Position numbers and translations under genes: made by a program. This document shows, one piece after another, positions 23,007 to 38,203 of a DNA stretch of 64,000 nucleotides. The notes under the pieces were generated by a model. It made no database searches and was not told where the DNA came from. It saw only the letters and a program-made list of their open reading frames with translations. The first letter of the stretch is position 1, and each line of letters begins with the position of its first letter. The DNA is from Margaritispora aquatica (Eukaryota > Ascomycota > Leotiomycetes > Helotiales > Discinellaceae), in assembly GCA_007644065.1 (NCBI GenBank), contig VJWN01000005.1, positions 1,612,001 through 1,676,000 on the forward strand. Reading direction: 5' to 3'.

Positions 23007-25584
23007 GGACCATAATAAAATACAATTGTCACGTTGTAAACTCTTTCAACAAAATTCTACAAAGTCTATGTTCCTGGGCGTCTCTGCACTCGGCTGACTG
23101 ACAGCCGGAAAGCTTGGTTGACAAGCACTGGATGGTTGCATACGGTGACTGGTCGGTGAGAACCTTGCAGTAGGCAGGTAGGGAGTGGCTTTGGAGTCTG
23201 TTAACGGCATTCTCCTTTGCCTAACCTTTCGGACACGTTGTTTCTGCACCAGCGTTTTAATGCCATAAATCCACGATAATGATCCCAGGAAGCAACAATT
23301 AGCGAGCTGCTTTCAGGGTATGGCAAGGCGGGATGACCCTTGGTACACACAGCAGTCCTGCTAGACCCAGCACAACTGCTCATAACCTAGGGACGTATCA
23401 GGGATGACTTCCTTTTTCTTGTTCCCCACTGTATATTTTCTCCGATCCGGTTCAAAGGCGAGGCAGCAAAAGATGTGCTTCAAAACACGATGTAATCCAC
23501 GGATGCTTTCCTTGTGGTCGATTCTCAATCCACGTCGATTTTTGAAAATCTTTCAATAAATCTCATATTCCCGCTTCGAAAGCTTTTTACAATGTGAAAT
23601 ATGAACTTCCATCCTCAATCTTTGTCGAAGGCGTGATTGCTCATTCGATCTTACCCGGACAGGTGTACCCATTGTACCTTCAATCCATGTAATCAGGCCA
23701 AAATTCAATAAATTCAGAACTCCACAGTGGACTAGACCAGTAAGCATTTCTCCATATCCTCAGGCCTGACCCTATATCTGATCTTGTATGACATCGTAAC
23801 CGATTGCAAAGATTAGTGACTATTCCTTAAAGAGGTCTTTATTTTGACCCTATGCGCAAAAGTGGACGGTTACGGTGACCTGAAGACCTAAAAGGTCCAA
23901 CAATAAGCATAAACAAGTGGACTACGTACCTCCGAGATTGCTTTTCAAGATTCGGAGTAGAGACGGACACATCAGCTCCCCCCATGTGTGCGCCACACCC
24001 ACATTCGTTTTGACATCAAAGCTCTCATCGTTGGCACACACCACCAGATGGTGTTGGGAATGGCGCAGAACACGGCAGAAGATTACACCAGATGAAATTG
24101 TTTTCAGATGCCAGCACTAAAGCCCTACAGCCACAGCTCGAATGATCGCTTTTAAAAGACGCCCCCAATGCAGTCCTTACGCGGCCCTCCTCGAGCTTTA
24201 CAAGCATAGAATACGAAAGGTACGAGAGCAAAACCTGGAAGTGCAAGAAGTGCTATAATGTACAGCTATGTACTTCATCCTTGGTGAAATACACAGACGA
24301 ACTGATGGACCTATCACGGAAAATTATTCCACAACGAAAGCACACAAACCTTACCGAATACTTCACGTCCAAACTACCATTCCAGCGCTTTCACCTCCCC
24401 GAAACACCGAGAGGCAGCACAAAGGCACCGACAAATAACGAAGATCCCCATTTTCTGGTTGGGGGTGGGTCAATAAAGCTGTGCATTTATGCAGGCAAAC
24501 GACAAGGAATTTGCAAAGAAGGGAAGGTCATGAGCTTGCGCCCTCTCCGTCGACGGCCGTATCCGTGCGCAACGGCGGATGAACCGCAGTAGATGGTTTT
24601 TGCGGAGAATCGTTAATGCTAATTTACGACAAGAACGAATGCAAGCAGCAATGCATAAAGGGGTCCGCATGGTCGAATGAGCTTCTTCGTCACGTACTGC
24701 GCTTTGCGTCAGCGAGTCATCGTCAACATCGATCAGCGTCTGGAAAGAGTCATCCATCGTATCCATGGAGCGATTAGAATCAAGTCCTCACCACTCAGTG
24801 TGCCCTTAAAGAGCAAATAGGTACATGGGACGAGGAAGCTAATCAGGAAACCGCACTCGCTAAAGAAAGCGAACTGGGGTTTTCTTACAACCAACTGAGA
24901 TCAGTATTTGGTATTCTTCGGCGTTTTCGCGATTTTCCAAAGTTTGACTGGGATTTTGTCCAAGATCTTGAGTATTGAAGATTGCATCGTCATTGTCAAC
25001 TCATCTTCTGAAAATGTCCGATTACTACCTCAGGGGTCCATCAACTGGTATTAACGACAAGGTCAAGCATCCCATTGTGGCAGTCAGGCCGCTGAAAGCA
25101 GATGTGGCTTTTCAAGTACCTAGGTACCGATTCATGGTTCTCTTGCGAGACTGAGATAGCGTGCCACAGAGCCAAATTTCACGGACAAAACGACTCTGCC
25201 GGTAGCGAACTCTGGCTCGTCTCTCGGACTTAGGATCTTGTAAGATACGAGCTTAAGGCAAGGGCGGCTTCACTCAGACTGCCGCTTCTAGTGGGGGTGG
25301 AACCGAGATCAAGAAGTCAAGGCGTGCAGATTGTAAAATTAATGGTAACGAGCATGCAAGTGCAAATTTCACATGCCTCTTCTGTGTTTCTTTTCCAAGG
25401 TCGTGTCGTGCCCTGCCAACGTGGTGTCGTATCATACACATGCTTCCATTTGGATTCTAACGCCAAGTTGACTTCGAGAACATTTTCAGAGTCATGCCAT
25501 ACCAACCCTAGAACTCCATCAAATTCTAATCGTCGCTGCCCTTCCATTTTTTATTATACTGTGTCTCCCGCCCCCACAATCCAC
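23007..25584. other. Gene-poor region
   Basis: About 2.6 kb with no supported gene between CIA2 and the 3' end of SNU114. ORFs such as 24281-24592 plus and 24470-24766 minus overlap each other and carry no motif. An RNA gene or decayed element cannot be excluded by eye. Confidence 0.5.
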
Positions 25585-28500
25585 CTAGCCTTCGAGCAGC
25601 CCAGACTCCTTCAAGCTAGAGAACAGCTCCGGCTCCAGGAACTTGGCGACGCTAACATCCTCACTCAACCCCTTTCTCCTCCTGGTTTTCAAGACAAAGT
25701 CCCGCGCCGTCGCTTGCGCGCTCGCGGGCTCCAACGGACGTAGGATAACATCTTTGTCGAGAGGATCGCCAGGCACGATATTCCATCTGTCAAAGACAAG
25801 GCTGACGGTTGCCTGGCCTTGAGTATGGATTCTAAGATCGGTCTCGAACCCGAAGGAATCGATCACTGGGATGAGCCCACTGACGCGGTAAAGAGGCGTG
25901 CCGGCAATTGGGCCGTCGGAGAGCACATGGCCTCGTCGACGCGCCAGGACCGTGTACAGCGACGTGACGGAGTCTGCAGGTCCGGTCATGGAGCACGAGT
26001 AAACGGGTTCCATCAGGCGTGGGGATGCCATGAGGAACGACGAGTAGCAGGCACGTCGGGAAGTGGGGATGATCTGGCCGCCACCCCGGAATATCGCTTC
26101 GGGTGCCAATGTGACATCCATGATCTTGAACTTGCTGTTGCGAATTGCTACAAGGATTGTCAGGAATTATTCGGTCCGATGTCGTACTCTAGCCAATGAA
26201 ATCCGAGACATGTTCTTACACACCGCTTCTCGATTCACAAGGACCATGTGTTTGAAGTTCAAGGAAATCGGACGATGAGATATGGAGTGTGGGGAGACTC
26301 ACGTTCTTCACACAATGGACCTTCTCGCGTGGCCCAACTAAACCCTTGACGAATGGTATCTCTAACGCTCAATAACAGCTTTTTATCCACCTGTGAAAAT
26401 CTTAGTATTGAGGGATTTGAGTGGAGTGATCGATGGTGAAACATACCTCGGATGGCAAAGTATCGTCTTGAAGAATGTTTGGTCCCAATTCATCGGGCCC
26501 GAAAGCCCATATACTTCTAGAAGCAAGCAAGTCCCAACCGTAATTCTCCTCAAAGAACTTGCCAATGACACGATTGGAGCTCTTGATGCTCACTTTCCCG
26601 CTCTCGATGTCCTCCGCGATACCCTGGTCCAGCGGCTCGGCGACCATGGTGATCTTGTTCTTCTTATTCGGTGTTTGAGCATAACACTTGATAGCCGATG
26701 TCTCGACCACTGTCTCGCAGAATCTTGTAACTGGATCGGAGACTTTGATCTCCATCTCGGCGTACAGCCGCCGCAAGTCGTGCAGTGCACAATCCATGTA
26801 GAGCTCTCCCGTACCGAGAATAACGTGTTCGCCTGATTCTTCAACCTTCGTCGTGATCAGGGGATACGATTTGTTGATCTTTCGTAACCCGTCCAACATC
26901 TTGGGTAGTTCTGAGGGATTGATAGGCTCAACAGCTACCTTATAGACAGACTCGGTGAAATGCGTAATTGGTTTGAAGATATGGGCGTCTTCATGATCTG
27001 GTAGTTCGGGTGGCACCAGTGTTGCAGATTTGACGATAGAGTTGTCAATCCCTCCCAGGAGCACCCAATTGCCTGCCGGAACTCCATCTGTTGGAATATT
27101 ATATCGTGATTCCGAAATCCAAACGTCGCTGATAGTCGCTAAGCTCATGTCCTCTTCGTCGTCCGTCGAATATCCCTCTCCAAGCACCCTAATCTGGGCT
27201 CCAGGTCTTGCCGTACCACTCATCACTCGTCCAAATGAGTAAAAACCTTTGGCGTCGCTTGTGTTGAATAATTTCGAGATCTGGACAATAAGAGGACCAT
27301 CTTGGTCACACTCCTGCATCGAACGAGCAGTCTTCGTATCCAATGGGCCAGTGTAATACCGCTGAACCTTGTCCTCTGCTGCCTCGACTGGTGAAGGAAT
27401 GTGATTGACCACCATATCAACGAATCCACTGGAGCCTCCGAAAAATTGCTCACAAACGCACTTCAGTAACACCTTAGCGTCAGTCTTGTACTGAGATGGC
27501 TTGAGAACTATTCCGAGACTTGCGAGGGTCTCTTTGAGGTCCTCGGGACTTTCGCTGATAGTGTGGGAGTATATTTTGTAGATGGGCTCGAGAATGAAGT
27601 TAACAAATGACCTCTTTGCTCGTTCCTCTACAGCTTTGCGAGTGAATGAGCGTTTCTTGGGATTATAGAATATATCACCCCAAAGTCTTCGCGCAAATTC
27701 TTCAACATTGATACCAGGCGCGCCTTTTGTCGTGGGGGCATAAGTGTCTGCGTACATTTTGGCAAAAGATTGTAAGGTAAAGCACCAACCCATGCTGCTG
27801 CATGCGAAGAGAACATTGCCCTTCTCAGGGCTGAGACGACGCTTTTCTCCTTGGCCAGGAAGTGTTGCTTCAATCACAGTATTGACTTCTTCAATGACGT
27901 GCTTCAACTTGAAATATGCATCAGAAGGAGGGAGCTTGAGTTCAAGTATCAAACGATCCATCTTGTTGATTACAAGTGTGAGTGGTAAACCTTCTAGTAC
28001 CGCATGCTTGATGATCTGCTCCGTATTCACCTGAACACCTTCCACGACGTCCACCACGAGTACTACACCGTCCACAAGGCGAAGCGATGAAGCGACCTCG
28101 TCGACAAAGTTGACATGTCCTGGCGTATCAAGAATGTTGAATAGGTGCGATTTTCCGTGTGTGCTTTGAAGGACCAAACTCATTGGGGATGATTTGATCG
28201 ACAAGCCGCGATCTCGCTCCAGAACATGCGTATCGGTATACCTCAACTGCTCATCACGCTTCTTTCCCGTCTTCTTCTCTAACCGGTCGGTAATGTCATG
28301 TGTTTCGAGTACCAGCATGTCCATAAGAGCAGTCTTTCCATGGTGCAAATGTCCAGCAAACGCAATATTTCGGATCTGTTCTGGGAAGTTCATGAGATCG
28401 GTCATGAAGCCTCGGTCGTAAAACACTGGCGGCAGGTCTGCCTCTTGTATCGTGAACTTCTTCTGCTCCACTGGCGCAATGATCGGAACACTGAGGGGTT

Positions 28501-28858
28501 GCGCATCCTCCTCCTGGACCATGGTTTCGACATCCTCTCCGTAGACCTGTTGCGCCGTGGGGTAGTATTGCTTGTCTTCGTGAAGTATTACAGCATTTGA
28601 AGGACCCTCATCTACACCACAGTTAGGCGATAGAACCATCTACTCGACAATTGAACGCACCATCAATTTCCATGAGCTCCTGGCCAGTAGTCTCGGCCGG
28701 AGCTTCCTCTGGGTAGTCCTCATAGGTATCAACGCCATGTTGACTTTCATCCTCAGACTCTTCTGCCTCCCCAATAAAATTTCCAAACCTGAATGTAAAT
28801 TAGCAATGGGTCCTGCCTGAAGCTGAATTTAAACTCACTCGTCATAAAGGTCATCCAT
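25585..28858 (-). CDS. SNU114: U5 snRNP GTPase Snu114 (EFTUD2 homologue)
   Basis: Five exons (28839-28858, 28661-28788, 26447-28611, 26303-26390, 25585-26147) sum to 2964 nt, giving 987 residues, the normal family length. Snu114 is an EF-2-like GTPase of the U5 snRNP that with Prp8 and Brr2 controls U4/U6 unwinding and spliceosome disassembly. The opening [18 protein letters not shown] with an acidic N-terminal domain is characteristic. The P-loop GHLHHGKT lies at residues 136-143, with DTPGHVNF and VINKMD as the G3 and G4 motifs. The EF-2-like domains continue to a C-terminus with [18 protein letters not shown] restored across the last junction. One intron is only 49 nt (28612-28660). It is divergent from ERG10, with 558 bp between starts. 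Confidence 0.97.
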
Positions 28859-29416
28859 CTTGGCAGAAGTGCTGAAATATAAAAGCTTTCTTCGCCTGTC
28901 TACAGTCCCGACTTCTTTTTACCGCGACGACGAGGTTCAAAAAGTTCCCAGTCGCGACCAGGCTAGAGCTGCAGAGATAGTCATGTGACCTTTCAGCCTT
29001 GCCGCAGCTTCAGACCCGTTCCTGGATTTTAACCCCTCCTTTTTGCTGGCTTGGAGCTTGACCTTGCCCTGAGCTCACCTCAGCATGCTAACAGCGGGAC
29101 CTTTTGGATATCAACCATACTTACGCATATAGAGCCAGGTAGCTTAATGGATTCTTTTACTCAAAATATATCTCAATTTTCTATGTTAATTTACTGTGAA
29201 CACAAAAACTAATCATTCGTACTCACTTGCATGCACAACAAGGGCGGGGTGCAATTAGTCGAGGCGGTGAGCTAACAGTTGTTGAGGGGCATCTCGCAAA
29301 GTTGTGTCTTCCTTCTACTTTACCCTTTGTTTATTAATCTTGCCCGGTTCTTACTTCCAGAAATCCTTATAATATCGATCTTCTCTCCCTACACGGACAG
29401 TACCATATCATCCAAC
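28859..29416. promoter_or_regulatory. Divergent promoter region, SNU114 / ERG10
   Basis: These 558 bp separate the divergent starts. A TA-rich patch follows position 29150 and CT-rich sequence precedes the ERG10 start. No specific factor site is recognised. Confidence 0.4.
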
Positions 29417-30763
<1,347 letters not shown>

Positions 30764-32054
30764 TTGTTTTATCCCAATCTGCAGTAGTGCAAAATTCGCT
30801 TAGATAGATATTTGAAAGCTGGAACAAAATTTTAATAATTCGCAACAAAATATGATCTTTACCTCTGAAGATAATCCAATTTTCCGAATCATTAAACAGG
30901 CGCAAATGGAGAATACCCAAAGGTGACTTGAAGCTATATATGTGAATCTCGGTTCAGGAAATTCAAACTCGCTTAAGATGAACAGTTTGCCAAACGATAT
31001 ATCTGGCGAAAACATAGTGTGAAGGTGCACAACAACAAACATGAGATATGAAAACCAGTACATTGTCATTGCTATTGTCATTCCTCTTCTCTCCTCTCCT
31101 ACTATCTACCTGAAAATTCAACAATCATAGAAGTTTAACCCATGATTGCTTCTACCAAAAAGATGTTAGTGTTCAAATCTTCCCCAACAAGAATTTCCTT
31201 GTCCATAGAGGTACAGTTCCCAACAAACAGATTCTGACTTTACGAAAATCCATGGCTTGGTAGAATATGGATGGAGGAGCCGAAACAATTGTCTCTCTGT
31301 ACGCCAACTGGTACTATATCCTTTTTTTTTTTCCTTTGAAAGAAAAGAAATTGCATTCGCGTATTTCTTTGCTTATTTCAAGTACAAATGAGTGGCATGG
31401 ATACACCCCAAACTACAAACGTACAAGTTCAGAGTGCTTTCCCTCTATGTTCAGTTATGTTGGTTTGAGAAGGTGGACTTGGCTGATATGTATCTGGTGA
31501 CTTACTCTGGGACAGATGTCTTTTGTTTACGGGGATTTTGAGAGTTTGAAGGGGTTTGAGAGTCCGTTGCGGTTGTGTTGATTTCTCAGAAAAAGGCGTT
31601 TACACTATCTGGGAAGGAGTGTGGGCTGTGACATGTAGTGTAAGATATATACAATGGGGATTTTTAGAGCGAAGACGTCTCATCTTGAGTGAGGGAAAGG
31701 TGAAAATTATGGAGGTTTGAGTAGTTTGCGGTGTTTTAGCTGAGATTGGGTTTGTTACTGGTGGTAAGAACGGATCAAGATGCCTTGTATCTTCTATAAG
31801 GCCGAGAATTGATTTACTAGAGCGGGATCTTTGGGGATTACTTTACTAAAGATAGTCAATTGTATATAAGTAGGTATAGCACGCAGAGGATCAGAGTTGA
31901 AGTCATCTATGAGAATGTCTTAGGATCCATTACACATCTGACAGAAACTTGACTAGATTTCAGAACACAGCACTGCTACTCATGCCTATATACAACCCCA
32001 TCCAGTACGCCAAACACCAGCCACCCAATGCGACGCCGTTACATTTTGATTCCA
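30764..32054. other. Convergent intergenic region
   Basis: About 1.3 kb between the 3' ends of ERG10 and KRE33. No gene is supported. A poly-T run occurs near 31320-31333. The rest is AT-rich untranslated sequence. Confidence 0.5.
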
Positions 32055-35000
32055 TCACTTTTTAGAATGTTTCTTCGCCTTCTTATTTACTTTCTCGCCA
32101 AACTCCTCGGCGAAAATCTCAGCGGCGCTCTCGCCTGCCTTCCGCTTCTTCTCCTTCGAGCTCTTCACGCTGACTGTTGCGCTCTTCTTGCCATGCTTCG
32201 TGGCGTTGAGAACTTGCTTTTCCGCATCTGCCCATCCAGGAGCGCCCTCTTCGATTTCGTACCTAGACGGGAAGAGTTAGTGAATGTGTAGGTAGAGGAC
32301 CTTTGGAAAGTGGTGCTTACTGGTCTAATGGCAATGCATCGATGAGCTCTCTTTGCTTCTCCCGTAGAGATCTCATTGCCTCATCACCGCCTTCCTCGAG
32401 CTCGTCTTCTAGTGTCGTTTCTAGAGCCACATATTTAGTGTCAACGAGCTCATCATCGTGTGCACCACTTGCATCCTCGAGACTGACTCCAATGGTCCTT
32501 TGGGGCATTGACTCTGCATGTGCACCAGTGACCAAGTCCCCGAAATGCGTGCTCATCTTTCGCATAATCTTGATGAACATAGCCAGTAGCTGAGAGGATG
32601 GTAAAGAGAGCTCTTGTTCAATAGCCGATAGATCCTTGTGCTGCAAGCCGACGGCAAGCAAGATGGACTGCTGCACGCCGGTGAGCTTGACATCACTTTT
32701 CAGTGGTCCTGTGAAATATTGCATAGCCATCTTGGGTATCAGGTCCAGGATGACGTGGTAGTCGAGCATGTTGTTTGCATAAGATTCTAGTCGTTTGAGA
32801 TCGAATGGCGACATCAGCGAGTCTAGGGTTGCCTTTGAGAAAGGAAGAGATTGAATTGAAGGATCGAGCTTGGTGCCCATACTTGCCGACTCATCAATAC
32901 TAAGAGCGAGAACCGAGGGGAAATCCTTGAACTGGTATGCCAGTAGAGATAAAAATCTCTGCTGGAAATCTTTCGCGAATGCTCCAAGCCACATCACATC
33001 CTCGCTGTTTCCTAGTGGCCTAATCATTACACAAGTATGCTCTCCAGTTAAATCATTGGGCGTTTGTCTGAGATAGACTGGTGCAAATGAAGCTCGCTTC
33101 CAGAATTTGTGCAGAGGCTGTGTCAAACCATAGCTCACACCGACATAATCAAGATGGTCTGGTCGGCGTTCTGAAAGTCTTGAAAACAGTGGTGGCATTT
33201 TCCGAATGTCTCTCACTTTGACGTCGTCATTCAGAAGAGATGCATTAGCAAGCTCTTCATCAGTGACTCTTGTCATCGTCTCCTCATCGAAGCCCTTTGC
33301 ATCTTCAGATAGATTTGCGAACTTGCCACCGTAGAAATCAACCAGAAGTTCCAGAGCCTTGGTTCCATATCCCATCTTGACGTAGTCAGGATTCGTTGCT
33401 ATTCGTACAATTCTGGCGCCAGATAAGCCAGCAAATTCGTCGTCCTGGAATTGCTGACTGACGATCCATGGAATAAGATCACCAGCAGCTCTCTTGCCCC
33501 TGCTCAAACTATTCATAACACTCTGTCTGCTGATCTTTCCTTCCAGGGCAACTTGGATTACACAGAGTGGCTCGGGTAAGCGCTTCGCATCTTCTGATAT
33601 GGGTGGGACGAGCACAAAAAGCTGATGCGCAGGTGCATCACTCATTAATTGCAAATCATCCGGGGTATTTTTGTAATGACTTGCAACGTATAGTGCAACC
33701 ATTTGCTGTAGAAACTTTTCGGAAACCTCGTGGAACGAAAACAAGGTATCTCGGTTCACACTGAGAAGTTGGCATTCTCCTGGATCTGGGCAACCTTGCA
33801 AGGTGTTTAATCTTGACCGTGGCAATGTAGCATCAAGACACAAAACCGTATTAAGCCACTTTTCGACTCCATCCCCCTTTGCATAACGAATTGGTTCAGA
33901 TAGCGTGACCTCCCTCAGTGATCGACCTCCGGTGAAGCTACCTTCCTGTACCTTGGCAGATTTACCAGTTGATCGATCAGTAACCTCTGACTTCTCTGTC
34001 TCGCCGCCTTTCGTAATGCCTCGTGATTGCTCGCGAAGTTGTTTGATCAATTTAAGTGAAAGAGAGCGGCCAGTACCTTCGTAACCATTGATAGTCGAAG
34101 CCATGAACACCAGATAAGGACCCATGAGTTTCCGCACCAGGGGCAAAGGAATGGCTGCAGCCTCATCAATTACTAGAAGTTCTGCTTGGCCTAAAACATG
34201 GGCATCCTGTGGTCTGATATACGTGATAGTTTGTCGATTCTGTCTGTGGATGTTCACTCGGACGATCGCCTTGTTGAAATCCGGATTTGTAGACTGAATA
34301 ATAGAATAGTCCTCATGATCCAAATAACCCAATGCATCGAAACCTTTGAAAATAAATTCGAATAGTGTTTTCAAGTTTTCGGGACTTGGGGATGTGATGA
34401 AAATATTGCCATATCCATGGGCTACAGCTGCAGCAACCGCAACACCTAGTGCTGCCGATTTTCCTCGTCCTCTTGCAGCTGTTAACGTGACAGTACTCCT
34501 CAAGGTCTTCTCTGCTATTGCATCCACGAAAGTGAGTAATGCCTTAGCTTGATCCACGGTTTTCGCCAATGCCATCAACGAGCCTACAGGCTGGGTATCC
34601 TCGAGCGCCTCCTTCATATTATCCAGTTCCTTCTGCGACTCCGTCTTGGGCTCATCCAGGTCTGGTGGAGGAAGCGCTGTAACATTCTTTCCACCAGAGA
34701 TTGGCAAAACATTCAGCTCATCGTCTATAACTAGACACGACTCGCATTTCCCCAGGGACAGAATGAACCGTTCGTTGAACCGGGCTGTAACGTCGTTTTG
34801 CGACTCGGTCCTGTATCGTGAATGGACGTCCATACTCATTGTGTAAAGCTGCTTCAAGCTGGTCATGCCTTTCAGCAACAGTACTACAATACCACCACCC
34901 TCAACCGTCTCTATCGTCCGAGCTAACAAGTTTGGTGTGATGGCTTCGAAGTCCTGAAGGATAAGCATTCCGTATGTATTTCCAAGAATCTTCTCCGTTT

Positions 35001-35380
35001 CTTTGTAGAAGACATATCGGATATCGTGTAAAGAGACGAAAAGCTCGAAAGGATCCTCTGTATTGGCCTCACGAATTCCGCGCTTGATTTCTTTCTTGAT
35101 CTTGTTTTCTCGCTTCTTGCGATGACTGGGACAAAACTTCAGCATCAATCGCAGTATAAAGTGGCATATTTACTCACCTCGTAAATCCTATTAAATCTTT
35201 TTTGTATGCCCACAACACACTCTTATTGGCTTTTAACGACAAAGAAGATAGCATATAATGGAGGTGGACAATAACATCCTTCTGCCTATCACCTACGACA
35301 ACAAAAAAACTTCTCTTCTTCTCCTGCGCGCCATTGCGAATCAGCGCGGGAATGCGCGAATCCACAGCCTTCTTCACCAT
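32055..35380 (-). CDS. KRE33: RNA cytidine acetyltransferase (Kre33/NAT10)
   Basis: Three exons (35178-35380, 32321-35125, 32055-32262) sum to 3216 nt, giving 1071 residues. The enzyme makes N4-acetylcytidine in 18S rRNA and, with an adaptor, in tRNA-Ser/Leu, and is needed for small-subunit biogenesis in the nucleolus. The true start is MVKKAVDSRIPALIRNG. A TmcA-type N-terminal domain precedes the RecD-like ATPase, with a P-loop in AARGRGKSAALG around residue 290 and Walker-B-like LLVIDEAAAIPLPLV. The GNAT acetyltransferase domain includes RIATNPDYVKMGYGTKALELL and is followed by the tRNA-binding region. The last exon adds a Lys-rich nuclear/nucleolar tail ending KKAKKHSKK. Confidence 0.97.
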
Positions 35381-36548
35381 ATCTTTGCAGATAGTTTCCA
35401 ATTGCTCTCAGATCCAATGGCAATCCCCTTAGATTGGCAGAGATGTTACTGTTGTGGTGTTGTGTTTCTATTTGGCCTGGGTGCGAAGATAGGTCATCAT
35501 AGCTTCCTCTCCAGAATCCAAAGAGAAAAAAATTAACGATCTGCGATACTCGATAGCGATAAGGATGAGGCTGAACATGCAGGCTGTGGGGAAATATGGG
35601 CTTAGAGCCGGTGGGGAGAGGCAGAACTCCTGCCCCAAATTCTCTCTTCACAATCAGTACTTCCATATGTTACTGTATGTATATAGGTAGATTATAATAA
35701 GTTGCCAAACAATACAGCAATCATGCCAAATGTAGTTGAATATCTAGCTGTATTCTGGGTCTTTGAACTTTAGCTGCGAAACACCAAAACTCAGGATCGC
35801 TTCATTTCTTTTCCTTCAATCAAAGCCCCCCAGCAAGATAACAATCTCTTACAGTCAGCTAGGTTGTCAAGCACTCGAGGAAACCAAAATTCTGTCCACC
35901 TAGGTCAGAGGTGCCTGATTAGGCATTTGATCTATTTTTAGGATGGTACGCCAAAGAACATAATATATTGTCGGTCTACAAGACTCAAAAACCAAGTACT
36001 TTAACCGAGGATCTCCAAATACATGAGTTGAAGGGGCCAGCTAAATACAGAATAAGAAAGAGCACTGTAGTTGTCTAAGTAAGGGATATTTCAATATCAA
36101 ATCGTTAAAGTAAAAACAAAGTTCGGGATATCATACAACTGATACCAGTCGTGTACACCACATTGAGGACCATTGTCCTGCAAACTATTAGTCATAGTGA
36201 GATTTTGATGTGTAGTTTATTGCAGGCATCTTTAAGACTCATAAATGAAGGCAACAACTGCTTGGCAAAGCTCTATCAGTCATTCTGAAATTTTGCATCT
36301 CAATTGAATCCTTCGTGACTCAACGACAAATGAACCCCTCCCCCACCACAAGGCTGAAAAATGCCCCTCCTCCACTGAGACATCGAGCATGTCTATTGTG
36401 AATTGCCTAAGAATTTTTCACAAACATCAACTATATATGAGCTGAATTCCTATCTATTGCTAGATATCAGAAACATCTACATTCAAATATAACTTTCAGT
36501 CTACTAAACCAAAATCTTTTCAAGGGGTTGAAAAGCAAAAATTCAACC
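35381..36548. other. Intergenic between divergent genes
   Basis: About 1.2 kb between the starts of KRE33 and the rhodanese gene. It holds both promoters. No gene or motif is recognised; the middle portion is AT-rich. Confidence 0.5.
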
Positions 36549-37302
36549 ATGGCTACTACATCAGCAACCTCGAAACCAGAGGCGGAAAACTGGTGGGATG
36601 CATTTCCTGCACCAAAGGCAAAATGTCCGGAGCTCACTGCGGATGAGTTGATGCAAATGTTTGACGACATGGACATCAAGCCCGAGCCGAGGAGTTTTCT
36701 TCTTGTGGATGTAAGAAGAGTTGATTGGGAGGTCTGTATTTTCCCCTCAATTCGTCATCGAATTATATTTGGACCTATTATCTTCCCTAAATAGACCCTA
36801 ACACTGGCGTGAGAGGCAAATTAGTGAGCGAGATTCGATGACTTTGATACAAACACAAGAAGAGAAGACAACTCTCAGTGAAGTGATAAGAAACCAACTG
36901 AAAATAAATTTAGGGAGGAACTATCCGGACTTCGCTTAATCTACCTGCTCAGAGCTTCTATCAAAGTCGCAAGACCCTGTTGGACTTGTGTGATAGATCG
37001 AATATCAAGAAAGTAATATTTTACTGCGGTAAGCTAACGATTTTACCTCATATCCATGTCACAACTGCAATATACCTACAAGCGGACACAAGAACTAAAC
37101 ATAAAATGTAGGAGCATCAAACGGTCGCGGGCCTCGCTGCGCTTCATGGATGCAGGATTATATCAATGATGTTTCGAAATTCGGGAGAAGAAGCCTCTTG
37201 AGGGTCTTGGTCCTGAAGGGTGGGATCAAGGGCTGGGTGAAGGACTTTGAAGGGGCTATGATGGATGACTTTGAAGAGAAGCATTGGGAGCAATTCAAGT
37301 AG
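36549..37302 (+). CDS. Cdc25/arsenate-reductase-type rhodanese phosphatase
   Basis: Three exons (36549-36731, 36914-37028, 37112-37302) encode 162 residues, a usual length for single-domain rhodaneses of the Arr2/Ibp1/Ych1 type. Splicing joins LVDVRRVDWE to GGTIRTSLNLPAQSF, the CH2A-like rhodanese motif, and then KKVIFYC to GASNGRGPR, forming the active-site loop C-x5-R (CGASNGR). The C-x5-R loop with seven residues is the signature of the Cdc25/arsenate reductase branch rather than sulfurtransferases. Activity could be protein-tyrosine phosphatase or arsenate reductase; sequence alone does not decide. The gene converges with SmG. Confidence 0.92.
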
Positions 37303-37523
37303 AATGAGATATCCTTCGGGGGAAGTTTGATCGTATTGGCATGCGAGATGGATGATAGAAGTCAAATTCCATTCGCTTTTCCATGGTATTCATTGACGAG
37401 CCGTGCAACGCCTGTAATCCGTCCGTTTAGGTGCGACTTCTGATCGTACCTTCAAGTGCCGACCATAATTTCCCAGCCGTGACATCTTGTTTCTTCCATT
37501 CCTCAGAATTGATCGTTTCGTGC

Positions 37524-37993
37524 TCATCCTCTGTCTTCGCGTCCACCGCCTATTCTCTCCAGTGCCTCGAGCATAACAACTGAGTTACCACGAATGACCT
37601 GTCATATGTCAGACAACACATCATTTCAAGATTTCCTGGGAATATCGAAACTAACCACCATCCCTAACCTGACTTTCTCACCACCGTCCTTTTCCTCTAC
37701 GGCATCATCCAACACAATGTTCAAGAAAACCTAACACATAAATCAGCCTCTGTTTCGCAAGCTAAGTGCAGTCGAAGACAAACGTCGTATCCTCTCAGAA
37801 CACCAATGACCTTCCTGCTTCCATTCAACTGTACGAAGAGTCTCTTGTCGAGGTACTAGAGGAAGGTTAGTGTTGATCTCTGCGCAAAACAATATAGATG
37901 GGTAATCCATCGTGAACACGCTAGTTTCGCGCGTTGAAAACGGCGCAAGAGAGTAGAACTCACCTTCTTGAGCTCTGGCTGAGCTTGAGGCAT
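37524..37993 (-). CDS. SMX2: Small nuclear ribonucleoprotein G (SmG)
   Basis: Four tiny exons (37964-37993, 37784-37855, 37656-37730, 37524-37598) sum to 252 nt, giving 83 residues. No continuous ORF shows it. The spliced protein starts MPQAQPELKKYLDKRLFVQLNG, continues RKVIGVLRGYDVFLNIVLDDA (Sm1 motif) and ends with VIRGNSVVMLEALERI (Sm2 motif with the RG-N signature). SmG is one of seven Sm proteins that form the ring on U1, U2, U4 and U5 snRNAs. All joins are phase 0; one donor is the non-canonical-looking GTTTGT. Divergent from the Ntr2-like gene with only 210 bp between start codons. Confidence 0.95.
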
Positions 37994-38203
37994 CTTGACT
38001 GTAAATTTGGAATATGCTTGAGCTGTTGTCGCAGGAGTGCTGTTGAAATGGTAAATCGTGCCGTTAGTAAGGCTGAACAGCACGTGATAATATTTACAAG
38101 GCTGCAGCTTTAAGAAATTCCAACGTCAACTATCAACGCAACTACTATAAAATAGCGACAAACTTGGTTGCATGGTTGTCAATCGAAGTTCACAATTGTC
38201 GAG
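37994..38203. promoter_or_regulatory. 210-bp bidirectional promoter, SmG / Ntr2-like
   Basis: Start codons of two divergently transcribed spliceosome genes are 210 bp apart, so both promoters and 5' leaders must share this interval. I see no recognisable factor site. Sharing is a direct consequence of the layout; co-regulation is inferred. Confidence 0.7.

Noticed and set aside
29130..29170. TAGCTTAATGG resembling a tRNA D-arm
   Set aside because: The surrounding sequence does not fold into a cloverleaf; it is AT-rich promoter DNA.
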